This document shows, piece after piece, positions 44,407 through 52,554 of a stretch of DNA of 64,000 bases (position 1 is its first letter; every line of letters begins with the position of its first letter). The position numbers and the translations under genes were made by a program. The notes beneath the pieces are model-generated. The model worked only from the letters and a program-made list of their open reading frames with translations. It did no database searches and was not told the origin of the DNA. Origin of the DNA: an uncultured Rickettsiales bacterium (lineage in GTDB: Bacteria; Pseudomonadota; Alphaproteobacteria; Micavibrionales; GCA-2720935); NCBI GenBank assembly GCA_950054255.1, contig CATLOR010000004.1, positions 1-64,000 on the forward strand, read 5' to 3'.

Positions 44407-44420
44407 AGTACTGTAATATG
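44407..44420. promoter_or_regulatory. Operator-like half site, site B1
   Basis: AGTACTGTAATATG. The first half matches the palindrome of 44448-44461 and the second is degenerate. It lies in the interval between the divergent RHH and DUF4402 genes. Confidence 0.35.
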
Positions 44421-44447
44421 TAATTATATAATATATGAGGATTATTG

Positions 44448-44461
44448 AGTATTATAGTACT
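44448..44461. promoter_or_regulatory. Operator-like palindrome, site B2
   Basis: AGTATTATAGTACT, an imperfect palindrome with six of seven pairs matching. On the minus strand it contains TATAAT (44456-44451), a possible -10 box for the RHH gene, with TTGATT 19 bases further upstream. Confidence 0.5.
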
Positions 44462-44578
44462 TAGCAATCCTTTTAAATCAATGACTTAGCTATATAGTGT
44501 CAATAATTTGTTAATAATTTAAGTGATATACTTTAATAGTAGACGTTGTGTCAAAAAAGCGTCGTGTTTGGTGTGTAT

Positions 44579-45082
44579 ATGAATATAAAAATTAAGGCGA
44601 GAACAGTGGGGGCTGTAGTATCTTTAGTAATACTGATGCTGTCTTATTCGACTCAGGCAGCAAATCTTGTCGCAAATAGCAGTGCAGAGATCCGAGAACC
44701 AGTGGCATTAAGTGAATTAGTGCCACTGAGTTTCGGTGCTATTATGAGATCAACTCAATCCGATACAGTCACATTAGGTTCAGACGGTAGTCTTTCAGAT
44801 ACAACGGGCAGTTATCAATTTTCAGGCGCTTCAACACCAGGTGTGATGAAGATTACAGGGGCCAAAGATTCTTTTGTTTCAATTAGTTTTGGAACAGGAT
44901 CAATCGAAGATGGGGCATCAACAATGGTAATGAAGGATTTTACACATAATGCAGGTACAACACCTCAACTAGATGCGAATGGCGACTTAATTGTCAATAT
45001 TGGGGCAGCACTCGATGTAGCGGCTAATCAGCAAGCGGGCCTATATAACGGAACCTACAATATTACTGTTAATTATCAATAA
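44579..45082 (+). CDS. DUF4402 pilin-like protein, divergent copy
   Basis: ATG 44579 is chosen over GTG 44546 because it places a standard signal peptide (MNIKIKARTVGAVVSLVIL..., cut near TQA-ANL) at the start of the 167-residue product. The mature part has PLSFGAIMRSTQSDTVTLG, TTGSYQFSGAS, FVSISFGTGSI, NIGAALDVAANQQAGLY and final NGTYNITVNYQ. It lacks the GPG turn seen in the three other paralogues. It is the only pilin gene here on the plus strand, and its 3' end overlaps that of the usher gene by 14 bases tail to tail. Confidence 0.85.
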   Translation: MNIKIKARTVGAVVSLVILMLSYSTQAANLVANSSAEIREPVALSELVPLSFGAIMRSTQSDTVTLGSDGSLSDTTGSYQFSGASTPGVMKITGAKDSFVSISFGTGSIEDGASTMVMKDFTHNAGTTPQLDANGDLIVNIGAALDVAANQQAGLYNGTYNITVNYQ

Positions 45083-48000
45083 AATCATATGTTTCTTGTA
45101 TCTCTTCTGGGCAATAGTTCCAAGTTGAACCAAAACATTCTTTAATGTCTGTTCCTATTTCATGGCAGAGAGTTTCAATTTTTTCTTGTTTTAAGGGACC
45201 AATATAAAGTTGATATGAACCACTTTCGGTAGGAGAGATATGATGCGCTATTCCTTGTAACGCATTGCTATATTTATTTTGAAGGTCAAACCATCGTGCC
45301 TCTAAGGCATCAATTGAGCTATGTTCTTTTAAAATCAGAGCTTGAGCACGATCTTCTGGTAGTGTAGCTGGATATAAGATTATAGGGGCTAAGCTTAAAA
45401 ATGGTTCATCTGCGGAAATAGCAATATAGCGCGCTTGTGTTGGACAATAGCCTAATTTAGTGATTTGCTCTTGGTCTAGATTAATCAGATAGTCACCCAT
45501 TGGTACATCTTGGAAAAGAACAAAACCGTCAAATTCTGTTCTAGTCCGTAAGCTATAATTATCAGCATGCGGTTTTGATAATGTTACATAAATTGATTGT
45601 GCACCTTCTTTTGCCCCATTGAGTGTTGTGATAACACTTCCATCAATCTCTCCAATGCGGACAACAGGGAATTCTTTGTGATAGACAGCCCCGGCTCTGA
45701 GGTCATAGCTTTCTTTTTCATGAACCGAGCGTAGGAATGGATCTCCTAATGTTGTCGGGTTGATTTGAAGAGGGCTATCACTTTGTGGGCGGAGGCCGGC
45801 TAAGTAAATAAGCCCATTTTCATCTGTTGTTTGTTCTTTTTTTATTCCATTTCCTTCAAAACCAACATTTTCAAGATAATGATCTCCTTCATCAAAAATA
45901 GAATTGTTATTTTCATCCAAGAAAACGCGTGCGCTTAAAATGGCATTACGTGTTAATTTTTTATCAGATTCTAAGAGATGATCATTTAAGGCATCATAGG
46001 CAAAGCTTTTTGATAAGCCTATAATGCCCGTTGTATTTCCTTGATCGCTGTGTGACAGGTTAAAGTTTACATGTGCTGTGTCATATTTCTGGCTAACGCC
46101 TAAAGAGAGAGTGTTGGTTGTAACAGTACTTTTGTTATAACGATAGCCAGCTCTTAAATTTGTATCTTCAGATACATGAAAATCAGTCGTGATACTGGCA
46201 GATTCAAGCCGACTGTCAGGGCGCATTTCATAGGTTGTATCGCCTCTTACTGTGAAATCATCAAAGCGAGAACTTACATAAAAAGTCACACTTGTTTCAT
46301 CTTCTCTATTGGTTTGGACAATGTTGTTTACTTCTGCTGTTAAGCGAACTTTTGAGATGTTTTGAGTTAAACGAAGAGATGAGTCCGTTAGACGGTTGTC
46401 TAAAGCATCCGTTTGATGTGTTATTTTCACAGAGAAAGGTAAAATATTATTGAAACCGATAGGAAGTGAGCTATTAAAACGAAATTCAGTGTCTGTCTCT
46501 ATGATACCAGGTAAGAGGTTTTCCGTTGTTTCTTCTGATATAAAGTCAGTATAGATATTATGATTTAATTGCCATTGAATATTTGCAATCTCACTTTGCA
46601 ATTGTATGCCATATGCGCGTCCACTATCATTTGATGTTGCTAGGCGCAAATTTGTACTGATACCAGCTAGAGATGTTCCATACCCCGTCATGACATAGCT
46701 TCTATTTTCTCCATCAAGGCTATACGCACTATAGGATCCATATAGGGAGGTTTCTGCACTGATCCCATATTCGACTTCCATAGTGGAGCGTAATTCTCCT
46801 GTGTCGGCATCGGTGTTTGTACGATTAGTTAATAGATTTGTATTATCTTCAATGATAGACCCACTGAAATTAAATTCACCCTCTTTTGTACGGCTATTGG
46901 AAACATAGATGCGCTCTTCTTTTGTTTCTTTTTGGCCTTGTGGTCCATAGAAAACAAGTTTGAAAATATTCAAGCCATCATATAAGACAACATCTTCAAA
47001 AACATATTCACCATCATCATTTGGGGCTTCTATAAAGTCAATGATTTGTCCATTTCTTAACAAATCGACTTGATATCCAGATAAAAGTGTCCCTCGTAAG
47101 ATTGTTGTATTATCTCTCGATTGTCGGTTATAGGTAATTGGAAAACTAGATACGTATACGCCGCGCCCTGTATTACTTTTTGAAATCAGGGGTTGCCCCA
47201 ATGTAATAACATCTCCCATACTATATTCTGTGAAACCAATGGGTTCAAACAGAGTTTTATCATTATCTTTGCGTCCAACTGTGAGGCGCATCGTTGGCTG
47301 TAAATTATCATTCGTTGTTTCACTGAAAGAAAAATCCACATCTTGATTGGCAATAATACTTTTGCTGTCTGCTGAAAAGGAGAGGCGTGTATCTTGACCT
47401 GTCGTTTCATTATCTGTGTAGAGAAGCTGTGTACTTGTGTCGACTACAGGAATTGAGAAATGCGGCTGATCAATATCTGCTTTAGGATAAATTTGATCAT
47501 TGAGATACGACCTTATCGTGCTTCTGTTGGCATCTCTCATCATACGTAATTCAATGGGAAGGGGTTCTAAAGACTCTACGATGATTGCGAGTTCATTGAA
47601 ATTAACATCTAAAGTTATAGGAAACCATTTTTGTAAGGCCTCGAGAGAAATATAAATACCATCATCATGCATCTCTAAATCAAGAGGAGTTAAGTGATGT
47701 GTTTGTCCTTTAATTGACAGGGTTTCGGCTTTGATATCAAGGTCAAATGAGGTGCTTTCATTAAGAAACCAGCCTTTTGCTGTTTGGTTAATTGGATCTG
47801 TTTCAATGGGGAATTCTAACGCATAAACAAAATCAGCTAGAGCTATATAATACCGATCTGTTTCACTATCTTGATAAGCAATAATAGCATCAAGCAATGT
47901 TTGGCGTGCAAGATTGATTTTTAAAACAAGTAACTCACTATCTGGACGTGATTTGACCTCAGATAGAGAAGAACTGACAGGCATGTCTGGTTTCGGTTCT

Positions 48001-48158
48001 GCTATAGCTGGCGAAGCTATTCCGACTGCGAGGAATACCCCTAAAATCAGACAAAAAAGATTAAGGATTGAATGTAATCTCAGCCTTTGCCCCTTGTGCT
48101 TTGTCGCCTTCGGGACCAAATACGATTTGGAGCTCTTTAGTTGAGGCAATATTGGCAT
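45069..48158 (-). CDS. Usher-like outer-membrane assembly protein
   Basis: The protein has about 1,030 residues. The signal peptide is LRLHSILNLFCLILGVFLAV...AIA. An N-terminal domain with ALQKWFPITLDVNFNELAII precedes a long series of beta strands with usher-like pieces: RGVYVSSFPITYNRQSRD, GYQVDLLRNGQIIDFIEAPN and YDGLNIFKLVFYGPQGQ. Near residue 770, ARVFLDENNNSIFDEGD is a calcium-binding, SdrD/carboxypeptidase-regulatory-like motif. The very end, SGSYQLYIGPLKQEKIETLC, resembles a SPOR domain. It should translocate DUF4402 subunits brought by the upstream chaperone. The start is uncertain: ATG 48158 lies inside the chaperone gene without a clear ribosome-binding site, while CTG 48083, six bases after AAGGGG, would give a tidier signal peptide. 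Confidence 0.8.
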   Translation of the reverse strand: MPILPQLKSSKSYLVPKATKHKGQRLRLHSILNLFCLILGVFLAVGIASPAIAEPKPDMPVSSSLSEVKSRPDSELLVLKINLARQTLLDAIIAYQDSETDRYYIALADFVYALEFPIETDPINQTAKGWFLNESTSFDLDIKAETLSIKGQTHHLTPLDLEMHDDGIYISLEALQKWFPITLDVNFNELAIIVESLEPLPIELRMMRDANRSTIRSYLNDQIYPKADIDQPHFSIPVVDTSTQLLYTDNETTGQDTRLSFSADSKSIIANQDVDFSFSETTNDNLQPTMRLTVGRKDNDKTLFEPIGFTEYSMGDVITLGQPLISKSNTGRGVYVSSFPITYNRQSRDNTTILRGTLLSGYQVDLLRNGQIIDFIEAPNDDGEYVFEDVVLYDGLNIFKLVFYGPQGQKETKEERIYVSNSRTKEGEFNFSGSIIEDNTNLLTNRTNTDADTGELRSTMEVEYGISAETSLYGSYSAYSLDGENRSYVMTGYGTSLAGISTNLRLATSNDSGRAYGIQLQSEIANIQWQLNHNIYTDFISEETTENLLPGIIETDTEFRFNSSLPIGFNNILPFSVKITHQTDALDNRLTDSSLRLTQNISKVRLTAEVNNIVQTNREDETSVTFYVSSRFDDFTVRGDTTYEMRPDSRLESASITTDFHVSEDTNLRAGYRYNKSTVTTNTLSLGVSQKYDTAHVNFNLSHSDQGNTTGIIGLSKSFAYDALNDHLLESDKKLTRNAILSARVFLDENNNSIFDEGDHYLENVGFEGNGIKKEQTTDENGLIYLAGLRPQSDSPLQINPTTLGDPFLRSVHEKESYDLRAGAVYHKEFPVVRIGEIDGSVITTLNGAKEGAQSIYVTLSKPHADNYSLRTRTEFDGFVLFQDVPMGDYLINLDQEQITKLGYCPTQARYIAISADEPFLSLAPIILYPATLPEDRAQALILKEHSSIDALEARWFDLQNKYSNALQGIAHHISPTESGSYQLYIGPLKQEKIETLCHEIGTDIKECFGSTWNYCPEEIQETYDFIDN

Positions 48159-48885
48159 ATTCGGGATCAATTCTAACAGAAATGTTACGGTGTGGTGTTG
48201 ACAGATACGTCGCGACGTTTCTGAGTATACCAATTTCCTTACCATCGGTCAAAACCTTTACTGTACCAAAAATAGATTTGTTACCTGTTCTATGGAGTTC
48301 AAAATCAACAAATGTTTGACCCTCTCTTTTTGTGATTTTGGGGTTTTGAATAGAAGCTTCGGCTTGAAGCTCCCCTCGTCTTAAAATAATGGGTAAACTA
48401 ATACCAAAAATGGCAGTTACATTGACGCCCAATTCTGAATCATTGCTTCCATCAACGCTTTTAGCAGGCGCGGCATTGGGGAGTTCTTGAATTAAGATAT
48501 GAGATCTATACTCTCCTGCATCCGCACCTTGGGGGAGGCGTGACATGAGTCTGATTTTTTGTGTTTCTCTTCCCTCTAACGTAATTTGTTTAGGGGCATA
48601 GCGGATATATTCATCAGCAAAAAACTCATTCTCTGCGGGTTCTGTTGCATCCATTAAATTTCCCCAAGCATCCATTTTTCTATTAATAATAGATATTCTG
48701 TATTTAGCAGATGTATTACCTCTGTTAGCAAGGATTAACTCTTGAACACGTTGACCTGTTTCAAAAACAACACGTTCAGGAGAAACGATGAGTCCTTTTG
48801 TAACAGTTTGAGCCTGTGAATCCTGTGTAATGACAAGACAAAAAGCCAACAAAGTTAATGAAAAAAAGAGAGTGAATATGCGCAT
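48061..48885 (-). CDS. PapD-like periplasmic pilus chaperone
   Basis: The start is ATG 48885 (MRIFTLFFSLTLLAF), giving 274 residues with a signal peptide cut near SQA-QTV; the longer frame to 48984 adds an unlikely leader. The immunoglobulin-like N-domain shows GLIVSPERVVFETGQRVQEL, NRGNTSAKYRISII and RYAPKQITLEGRETQKIRLMSR, the usual chaperone edge strand and basic anchor region. The second domain has GKEIGILRNVATYLSTPHR. Such proteins cap pilin subunits in the periplasm and deliver them to the usher, whose gene overlaps its 3' end. A terminator-like hairpin separates it from the pilin upstream. Confidence 0.85.
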   Translation of the reverse strand: MRIFTLFFSLTLLAFCLVITQDSQAQTVTKGLIVSPERVVFETGQRVQELILANRGNTSAKYRISIINRKMDAWGNLMDATEPAENEFFADEYIRYAPKQITLEGRETQKIRLMSRLPQGADAGEYRSHILIQELPNAAPAKSVDGSNDSELGVNVTAIFGISLPIILRRGELQAEASIQNPKITKREGQTFVDFELHRTGNKSIFGTVKVLTDGKEIGILRNVATYLSTPHRNISVRIDPEYANIASTKELQIVFGPEGDKAQGAKAEITFNP

Positions 48886-48965
48886 AATAAATTCTTTGTA
48901 AAAGAGTGAGTTTATAAAGACGTTTGAAGTGTATTCTAAGCGAGTATTAAGAAAAATTCTAGAGT

Positions 48966-49003
48966 AAAAAAAATCGGGTGACACCTCTTTCGAAATGCCA
49001 CCC
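48966..49003 (-). terminator. Intra-operon terminator between pilin and chaperone
   Basis: Minus strand: GGGTG (49003-48999), loop with partial extra pairing, CACCC (48980-48976), then a T-run at 48973-48967. It lies 54 bases after the major pilin stop and 81 bases before the chaperone start. Partial read-through would give high pilin and low usher expression. Confidence 0.7.
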
Positions 49004-49056
49004 TATCTAACATACACATGTCTTATTATTATTAATGCAGTTAGAATGCAGAGAAA

Positions 49057-49554
49057 TTAGTTATAATCAACGGTTACTGTGTAAGTACCAGCATAAGAGC
49101 CACCAACTTGTGATGCGTTCACACTTAAATCAGCACCAACATTGAAACTTAAGTTACCAGATCCGTCAAAAGCAGGTGCTCCACCAGCGTCATTTGTAAA
49201 TGATCCAAGTGCCATATCTGCACCAGGTCCAGATAAAACATCTCCTGATGAGAATGAAATATTAACGGCAGCACTCGGTGTTCCTGTTACGGAGAACGCA
49301 CCAGCAGCAGCTGTTCCAGAAAATGTAGATGCATTTGCTGCAGATACGGCTCCGGCAGTTGAAAGTGTAATTGTATCACCAGTTGGATCTGCTACGATTG
49401 TTGCAAAATCCATAGCATTGTCTTCACTAATGACGATTGGGTTTTGAATTTCAGCCGATGCGTTTCCTGTTGCATCTGTTGCATGTGCTTGTGTTGAAAA
49501 AGTAAGAGCAGCAACTACGGCGATTCCAGCAAGTAATTTATTTTTATAAGTCAT
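49057..49554 (-). CDS. DUF4402 pilin, probable major subunit
   Basis: The 165-residue protein has a signal peptide (MTYKNKLLAGIAVVAALTF..., cut at AHA-TDA). The mature part is Ala/Gly/Ser-rich: NAMDFATIVADPTGDTITL, GAVSAANASTFSGTAAAG, VNISFSSGDVLSGPGADMAL, NVGADLSVNASQVGGSYAG and final GTYTVTVDYN. AAAGGAA lies five bases before the ATG, the best translation signal of the four paralogues. It heads the set pilin, chaperone, usher and is followed by a terminator hairpin, as expected for the main structural subunit. Several palindromic sites lie upstream. Confidence 0.9.
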   Translation of the reverse strand: MTYKNKLLAGIAVVAALTFSTQAHATDATGNASAEIQNPIVISEDNAMDFATIVADPTGDTITLSTAGAVSAANASTFSGTAAAGAFSVTGTPSAAVNISFSSGDVLSGPGADMALGSFTNDAGGAPAFDGSGNLSFNVGADLSVNASQVGGSYAGTYTVTVDYN

Positions 49555-49608
49555 GTTATGTTCCTTTCAAAAAAGTTCTATGTTCGATATGTCTCTGTGT
49601 AAGTTGTG

Positions 49609-49622
49609 AGTACTATGGTACT
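49609..49622. promoter_or_regulatory. Operator-like palindrome, site A
   Basis: AGTACTATGGTACT, six of seven symmetric pairs. It lies 54 bases upstream of the pilin start codon. Confidence 0.5.
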
Positions 49623-49712
49623 ACTTCTATGATGCTATAAATTCATTAAAGAATGATTAAAATTTTATATTTTTTACGTAAAAACTGAGTTTTTTTAGGG
49701 TTTTTATGAAAG

Positions 49713-49744
49713 AGTTCTATAGTATGTAGGTGTATTATGATACT
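49713..49744. promoter_or_regulatory. Two adjacent operator-like sites, C1 and C2
   Basis: AGTTCTATAGTATG (49713-49726) and, on the other strand, AGTATCATAATACA (49744-49731). They are separated by four bases and share most positions with site A. They lie about 160-190 bases upstream of the pilin gene. Confidence 0.4.
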
Positions 49745-49958
49745 CAATGAGTGTTTTGTAAAGAGAAAATCAAAAATAATTTTCACTTTTTAAATAAGAA
49801 TAAAGTAGAGGCAGCCAAATGAGGGCTGTTGTCAATGTCCCTTTAATAATATGATAAAGGCACCAATACCAGAACAGGCGTTCTTTATTCTCTTTTAAAT
49901 ATTGGATACTTGTCTGTAAGCGTTTTATCATGAGATGATAAAAGCATCTTTATTAATT

Positions 49959-50495
49959 TTATTCTACTGTTTTGATAACACCACAGGCAATACGCGCACC
50001 GGCGCCACCTATGGGTTGTGTCATATGATCATCTTCATTTATATGAACCATCAATGTTGATCCATCTTCATCAAGAAGGGCTGGTTTATCATCTCTACCA
50101 TTAAGGGACACGAGTTCTGTATATAATTCAAGATGCGCTTTACCATGTTCATTAATAATTAAGTTAGGGAGGTTGCCTTCATGAGGACCTTCAGGATTTA
50201 AATAGCCATGTGGTTTGTTGGTGGGCATGATATGACCTTTGGCCATTTTAAAAGTATCTAGATCTTCGCACGTGCCTTTTTCATGAAAATGCATGCCATG
50301 TTTACCAGCAGGGAGATCATCGATCGTAATTTCGATTAAAACCCCTTCATTCCCTTGAGTATAGAGAGCTGTTCCAATCACTTCACCTTGATTATTAATT
50401 AAATCACTTGATGCTTTTTCACCGATTGAAGCATAGCTTGTTGATGTGAAAAGGATAAAAAAACTTGTGATTAGAAATGAAAAAATGTTGGTCAT
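49959..50495 (-). CDS. sodC: Cu/Zn superoxide dismutase, periplasmic
   Basis: The 178-residue protein has a signal peptide (MTNIFSFLITSFFILF..., cut near SYA-SIG). Copper and zinc ligands are in GMHFHEKGTC, the His-containing GHIMPTNKPHG, HEGNLPNL and STLMVHINEDDH. The end GAGARIACGVI holds the conserved Arg and the second Cys of the disulfide. It turns superoxide into peroxide and oxygen in the periplasm. AGGAGC lies six bases before the ATG. It is a single gene with its own promoter region. Confidence 0.95.
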   Translation of the reverse strand: MTNIFSFLITSFFILFTSTSYASIGEKASSDLINNQGEVIGTALYTQGNEGVLIEITIDDLPAGKHGMHFHEKGTCEDLDTFKMAKGHIMPTNKPHGYLNPEGPHEGNLPNLIINEHGKAHLELYTELVSLNGRDDKPALLDEDGSTLMVHINEDDHMTQPIGGAGARIACGVIKTVE

Positions 50496-50645
50496 GGTAG
50501 AGCTCCTATATTTTATATAGCTATCAATGTAGGTCGTCTAAATAGGTAGGTCAAGGGTGGTAAATAGTCATTGACAGATGAAGAGGAGTTTCTTAGCGTG
50601 GAAGACAAGGTAATATTCTTTTTTTGATCACAGGCATTCTTTAAT

Positions 50646-51527
50646 ATGACGAATTTTCTTTCACTCTCTGCGAAGTCAACGCAAGACAAGCTCTTAAATC
50701 TAGATACGATATCGGTCATACAAGAAATGTCTGTTCATGCAGGCTGTCCTACTAAAACAGATGTGGTGTGCTTTTATAGTGAGAAAAGCGGTGAAGTCGC
50801 TCAATATCAAAAACAAGATCTATATGAAGATTACGTTAGTAAAATAAACGAATATCTTGGTTTAGAAAAGCCGTTTTTAAAGTTAGATATTTTTACGCCT
50901 TCTATCAATGCTGACCCTCAAATGACTTTATATATAGACCCCAGAGCTATTCAATCTGTGATCTTTTCTGAAAAAACATCTGATAACACTTTGTCAGTTG
51001 CTATCAATATCGCAGGATATGGAGAGGTGAAAAGCAGTCACGTGACGATGGCTATGATGGAATATATTGTCGCTAGTATTGATAAACCCATGTTTTATAT
51101 TGATGGTGATTTAATTAAGACAGATTTAGATACGACAAGTTTTATGCTTCATGATACAACGCGTATTTCTCATATATATAGTGATACAGGACATGCGCTG
51201 AATATTGTTTTTAATGATGCATCATCAACAAGAATTATGGGAGTAGGGCATGATCAACCAAGCGGTGCAAGCCTAAAAGCGATTTGTGATATTGCATATC
51301 ATATTGCCAGTGATAGTGATGATCTAGAAGAAATAGAAACAGAAGACCAAGTTTTCTTTAGTCGTATGAAGGGTGTTAAAAGGATCAGCCGTGATCGCGA
51401 ACGCCTTTGTTTTGAATATTTCAAAGCAGCAAGGAGAAGCTTTAATCAAAAAGTATATGTCGGTTATAGAAACCCTGAAAAGGCAAAAAGGGTTATTAAT
51501 AAATTGCTTGGACTAAAAGCGGATTAA
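50646..51527 (+). CDS. Hypothetical protein
   Basis: I do not recognise this 293-residue protein. It has no signal peptide or membrane helix. The first 230 residues alternate strands and helices, with IDPRAIQSVIFSEKTSDNTL, YIDGDLIKTDLDTTSFMLHD and STRIMGVGHDQPSGASLKAI. An acidic linker (DSDDLEEIETEDQ) leads to a basic tail (RMKGVKRISRDRERLCFEYF, RSFNQKVYVGYRNPEKAKR). No good ribosome-binding site precedes ATG 50646. It is convergent with the next gene, nine bases away. Confidence 0.65.
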   Translation: MTNFLSLSAKSTQDKLLNLDTISVIQEMSVHAGCPTKTDVVCFYSEKSGEVAQYQKQDLYEDYVSKINEYLGLEKPFLKLDIFTPSINADPQMTLYIDPRAIQSVIFSEKTSDNTLSVAINIAGYGEVKSSHVTMAMMEYIVASIDKPMFYIDGDLIKTDLDTTSFMLHDTTRISHIYSDTGHALNIVFNDASSTRIMGVGHDQPSGASLKAICDIAYHIASDSDDLEEIETEDQVFFSRMKGVKRISRDRERLCFEYFKAARRSFNQKVYVGYRNPEKAKRVINKLLGLKAD

Positions 51528-51536
51528 ACATCTCTT

Positions 51537-52430
51537 TTATAAAAACTCTTTATAAGCATCTTCGTAAATACGGGCATAGCCTGTTGGTTCAATGCCTAGG
51601 AAGACTAAGAATGTGTTGTTGAGTTTGTATTCTAAGGCTCTAAGCGCACGTTGCGCTTCTCCTAATTTCATATTTCTCATACGAACAAGAAGCCCTTCAT
51701 AGGTGGATAATAAGTCTTCGATGTAAGCGCGCTTCTTTTTATTGCGGAAACGCTTGCTGAAAGAGATATTATCTTGTTTTTCAACAGGTGTGAAATCAAG
51801 CTTTTGGTCTGTTTCACCAATATATTGGCAAAAATCATTAATTGTTTGTTCGAGCCAGATAATGCGCTGTTTTGTGACGGCCTTCATCCAAGATTTACCA
51901 GACATATAATCGGCATAGCTATACATGATAACAGCTGTGCTAATGACTTTGACAAGAATTGTTTGAATTTCAGGTAAAAGTTCATCGCGATTGGCGATTA
52001 TTTCACTATTTGTATAAGTAGATAATTGTGTTTTTAATTTTGTGATATCGCCGTAAACATCTACAACAATAAAAGCGAGATCGGGGCCAAGTTGCCCAAT
52101 ATCTGCAAGAAGCGTTTTATAAGATGACGTATCAAGCTGCTTTGTCATCGTAATTTTATTACTTTTAGGCTTGAGCGATGAAATCTCAAAATAAAGTTCG
52201 ATGAGATTATGATTGTGGTCAATGAGTTCTGAGGCGAGCACAGAGCTAAAACTTGCATTGCGATCTCGTTTAATTTTGCCTTCTGATTTTTTTAAATAGC
52301 GCAAATTCATAATCACCGCAACAATGGTTGCAACAGCGATTAATCCCATCCCGATAAGTCCAGCATATTGTTTTAATAAAACGAGTAATTCCATCTGTTC
52401 ACTATAGCAAATTATTACGCGATATTTCAT
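51537..52430 (-). CDS. Hypothetical single-span membrane protein
   Basis: The 297-residue protein (285 if ATG 52394 is used) has one N-terminal membrane helix, YAGLIGMGLIAVATIVAVIM, followed by a basic stop-transfer (RYLKKSEGKIKRDR) and a long helical cytoplasmic part with coiled-coil character. No family is recognised. Neither start has a strong ribosome-binding site; MELLVLLKQYAG at 52394 gives the simpler topology. Confidence 0.6.
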   Translation of the reverse strand: MKYRVIICYSEQMELLVLLKQYAGLIGMGLIAVATIVAVIMNLRYLKKSEGKIKRDRNASFSSVLASELIDHNHNLIELYFEISSLKPKSNKITMTKQLDTSSYKTLLADIGQLGPDLAFIVVDVYGDITKLKTQLSTYTNSEIIANRDELLPEIQTILVKVISTAVIMYSYADYMSGKSWMKAVTKQRIIWLEQTINDFCQYIGETDQKLDFTPVEKQDNISFSKRFRNKKKRAYIEDLLSTYEGLLVRMRNMKLGEAQRALRALEYKLNNTFLVFLGIEPTGYARIYEDAYKEFL

Positions 52431-52554
52431 GCTTTTTTCTGCATGAAATACGATTAATTATTGCTTATTTTTAGGATCTCTTTCTTTTTATTTGAAAAGG
52501 GACTACAGTCACTTAGATAAATAGTGTTAGATATATTCTATATAAGAGGACAAG

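Larger units (their letters stand above)
49555..49958. promoter_or_regulatory. Upstream region of major pilin (no gene)
   Basis: A 404-bp interval between the pilin and sodC with no convincing open frame. It contains three copies of the AGTACTATAGTACT-like palindrome (49609-49622, 49713-49726, 49731-49744), AT-rich tracts and a ribosome-binding site for the pilin. The part next to sodC (49800-49958) shows nothing I can name. Confidence 0.5.

Noticed and set aside
50513..50719. 68-residue minus-strand open frame upstream of sodC
   Set aside because: It overlaps the start of the plus-strand hypothetical gene, lacks a ribosome-binding site and shows no protein-like features.
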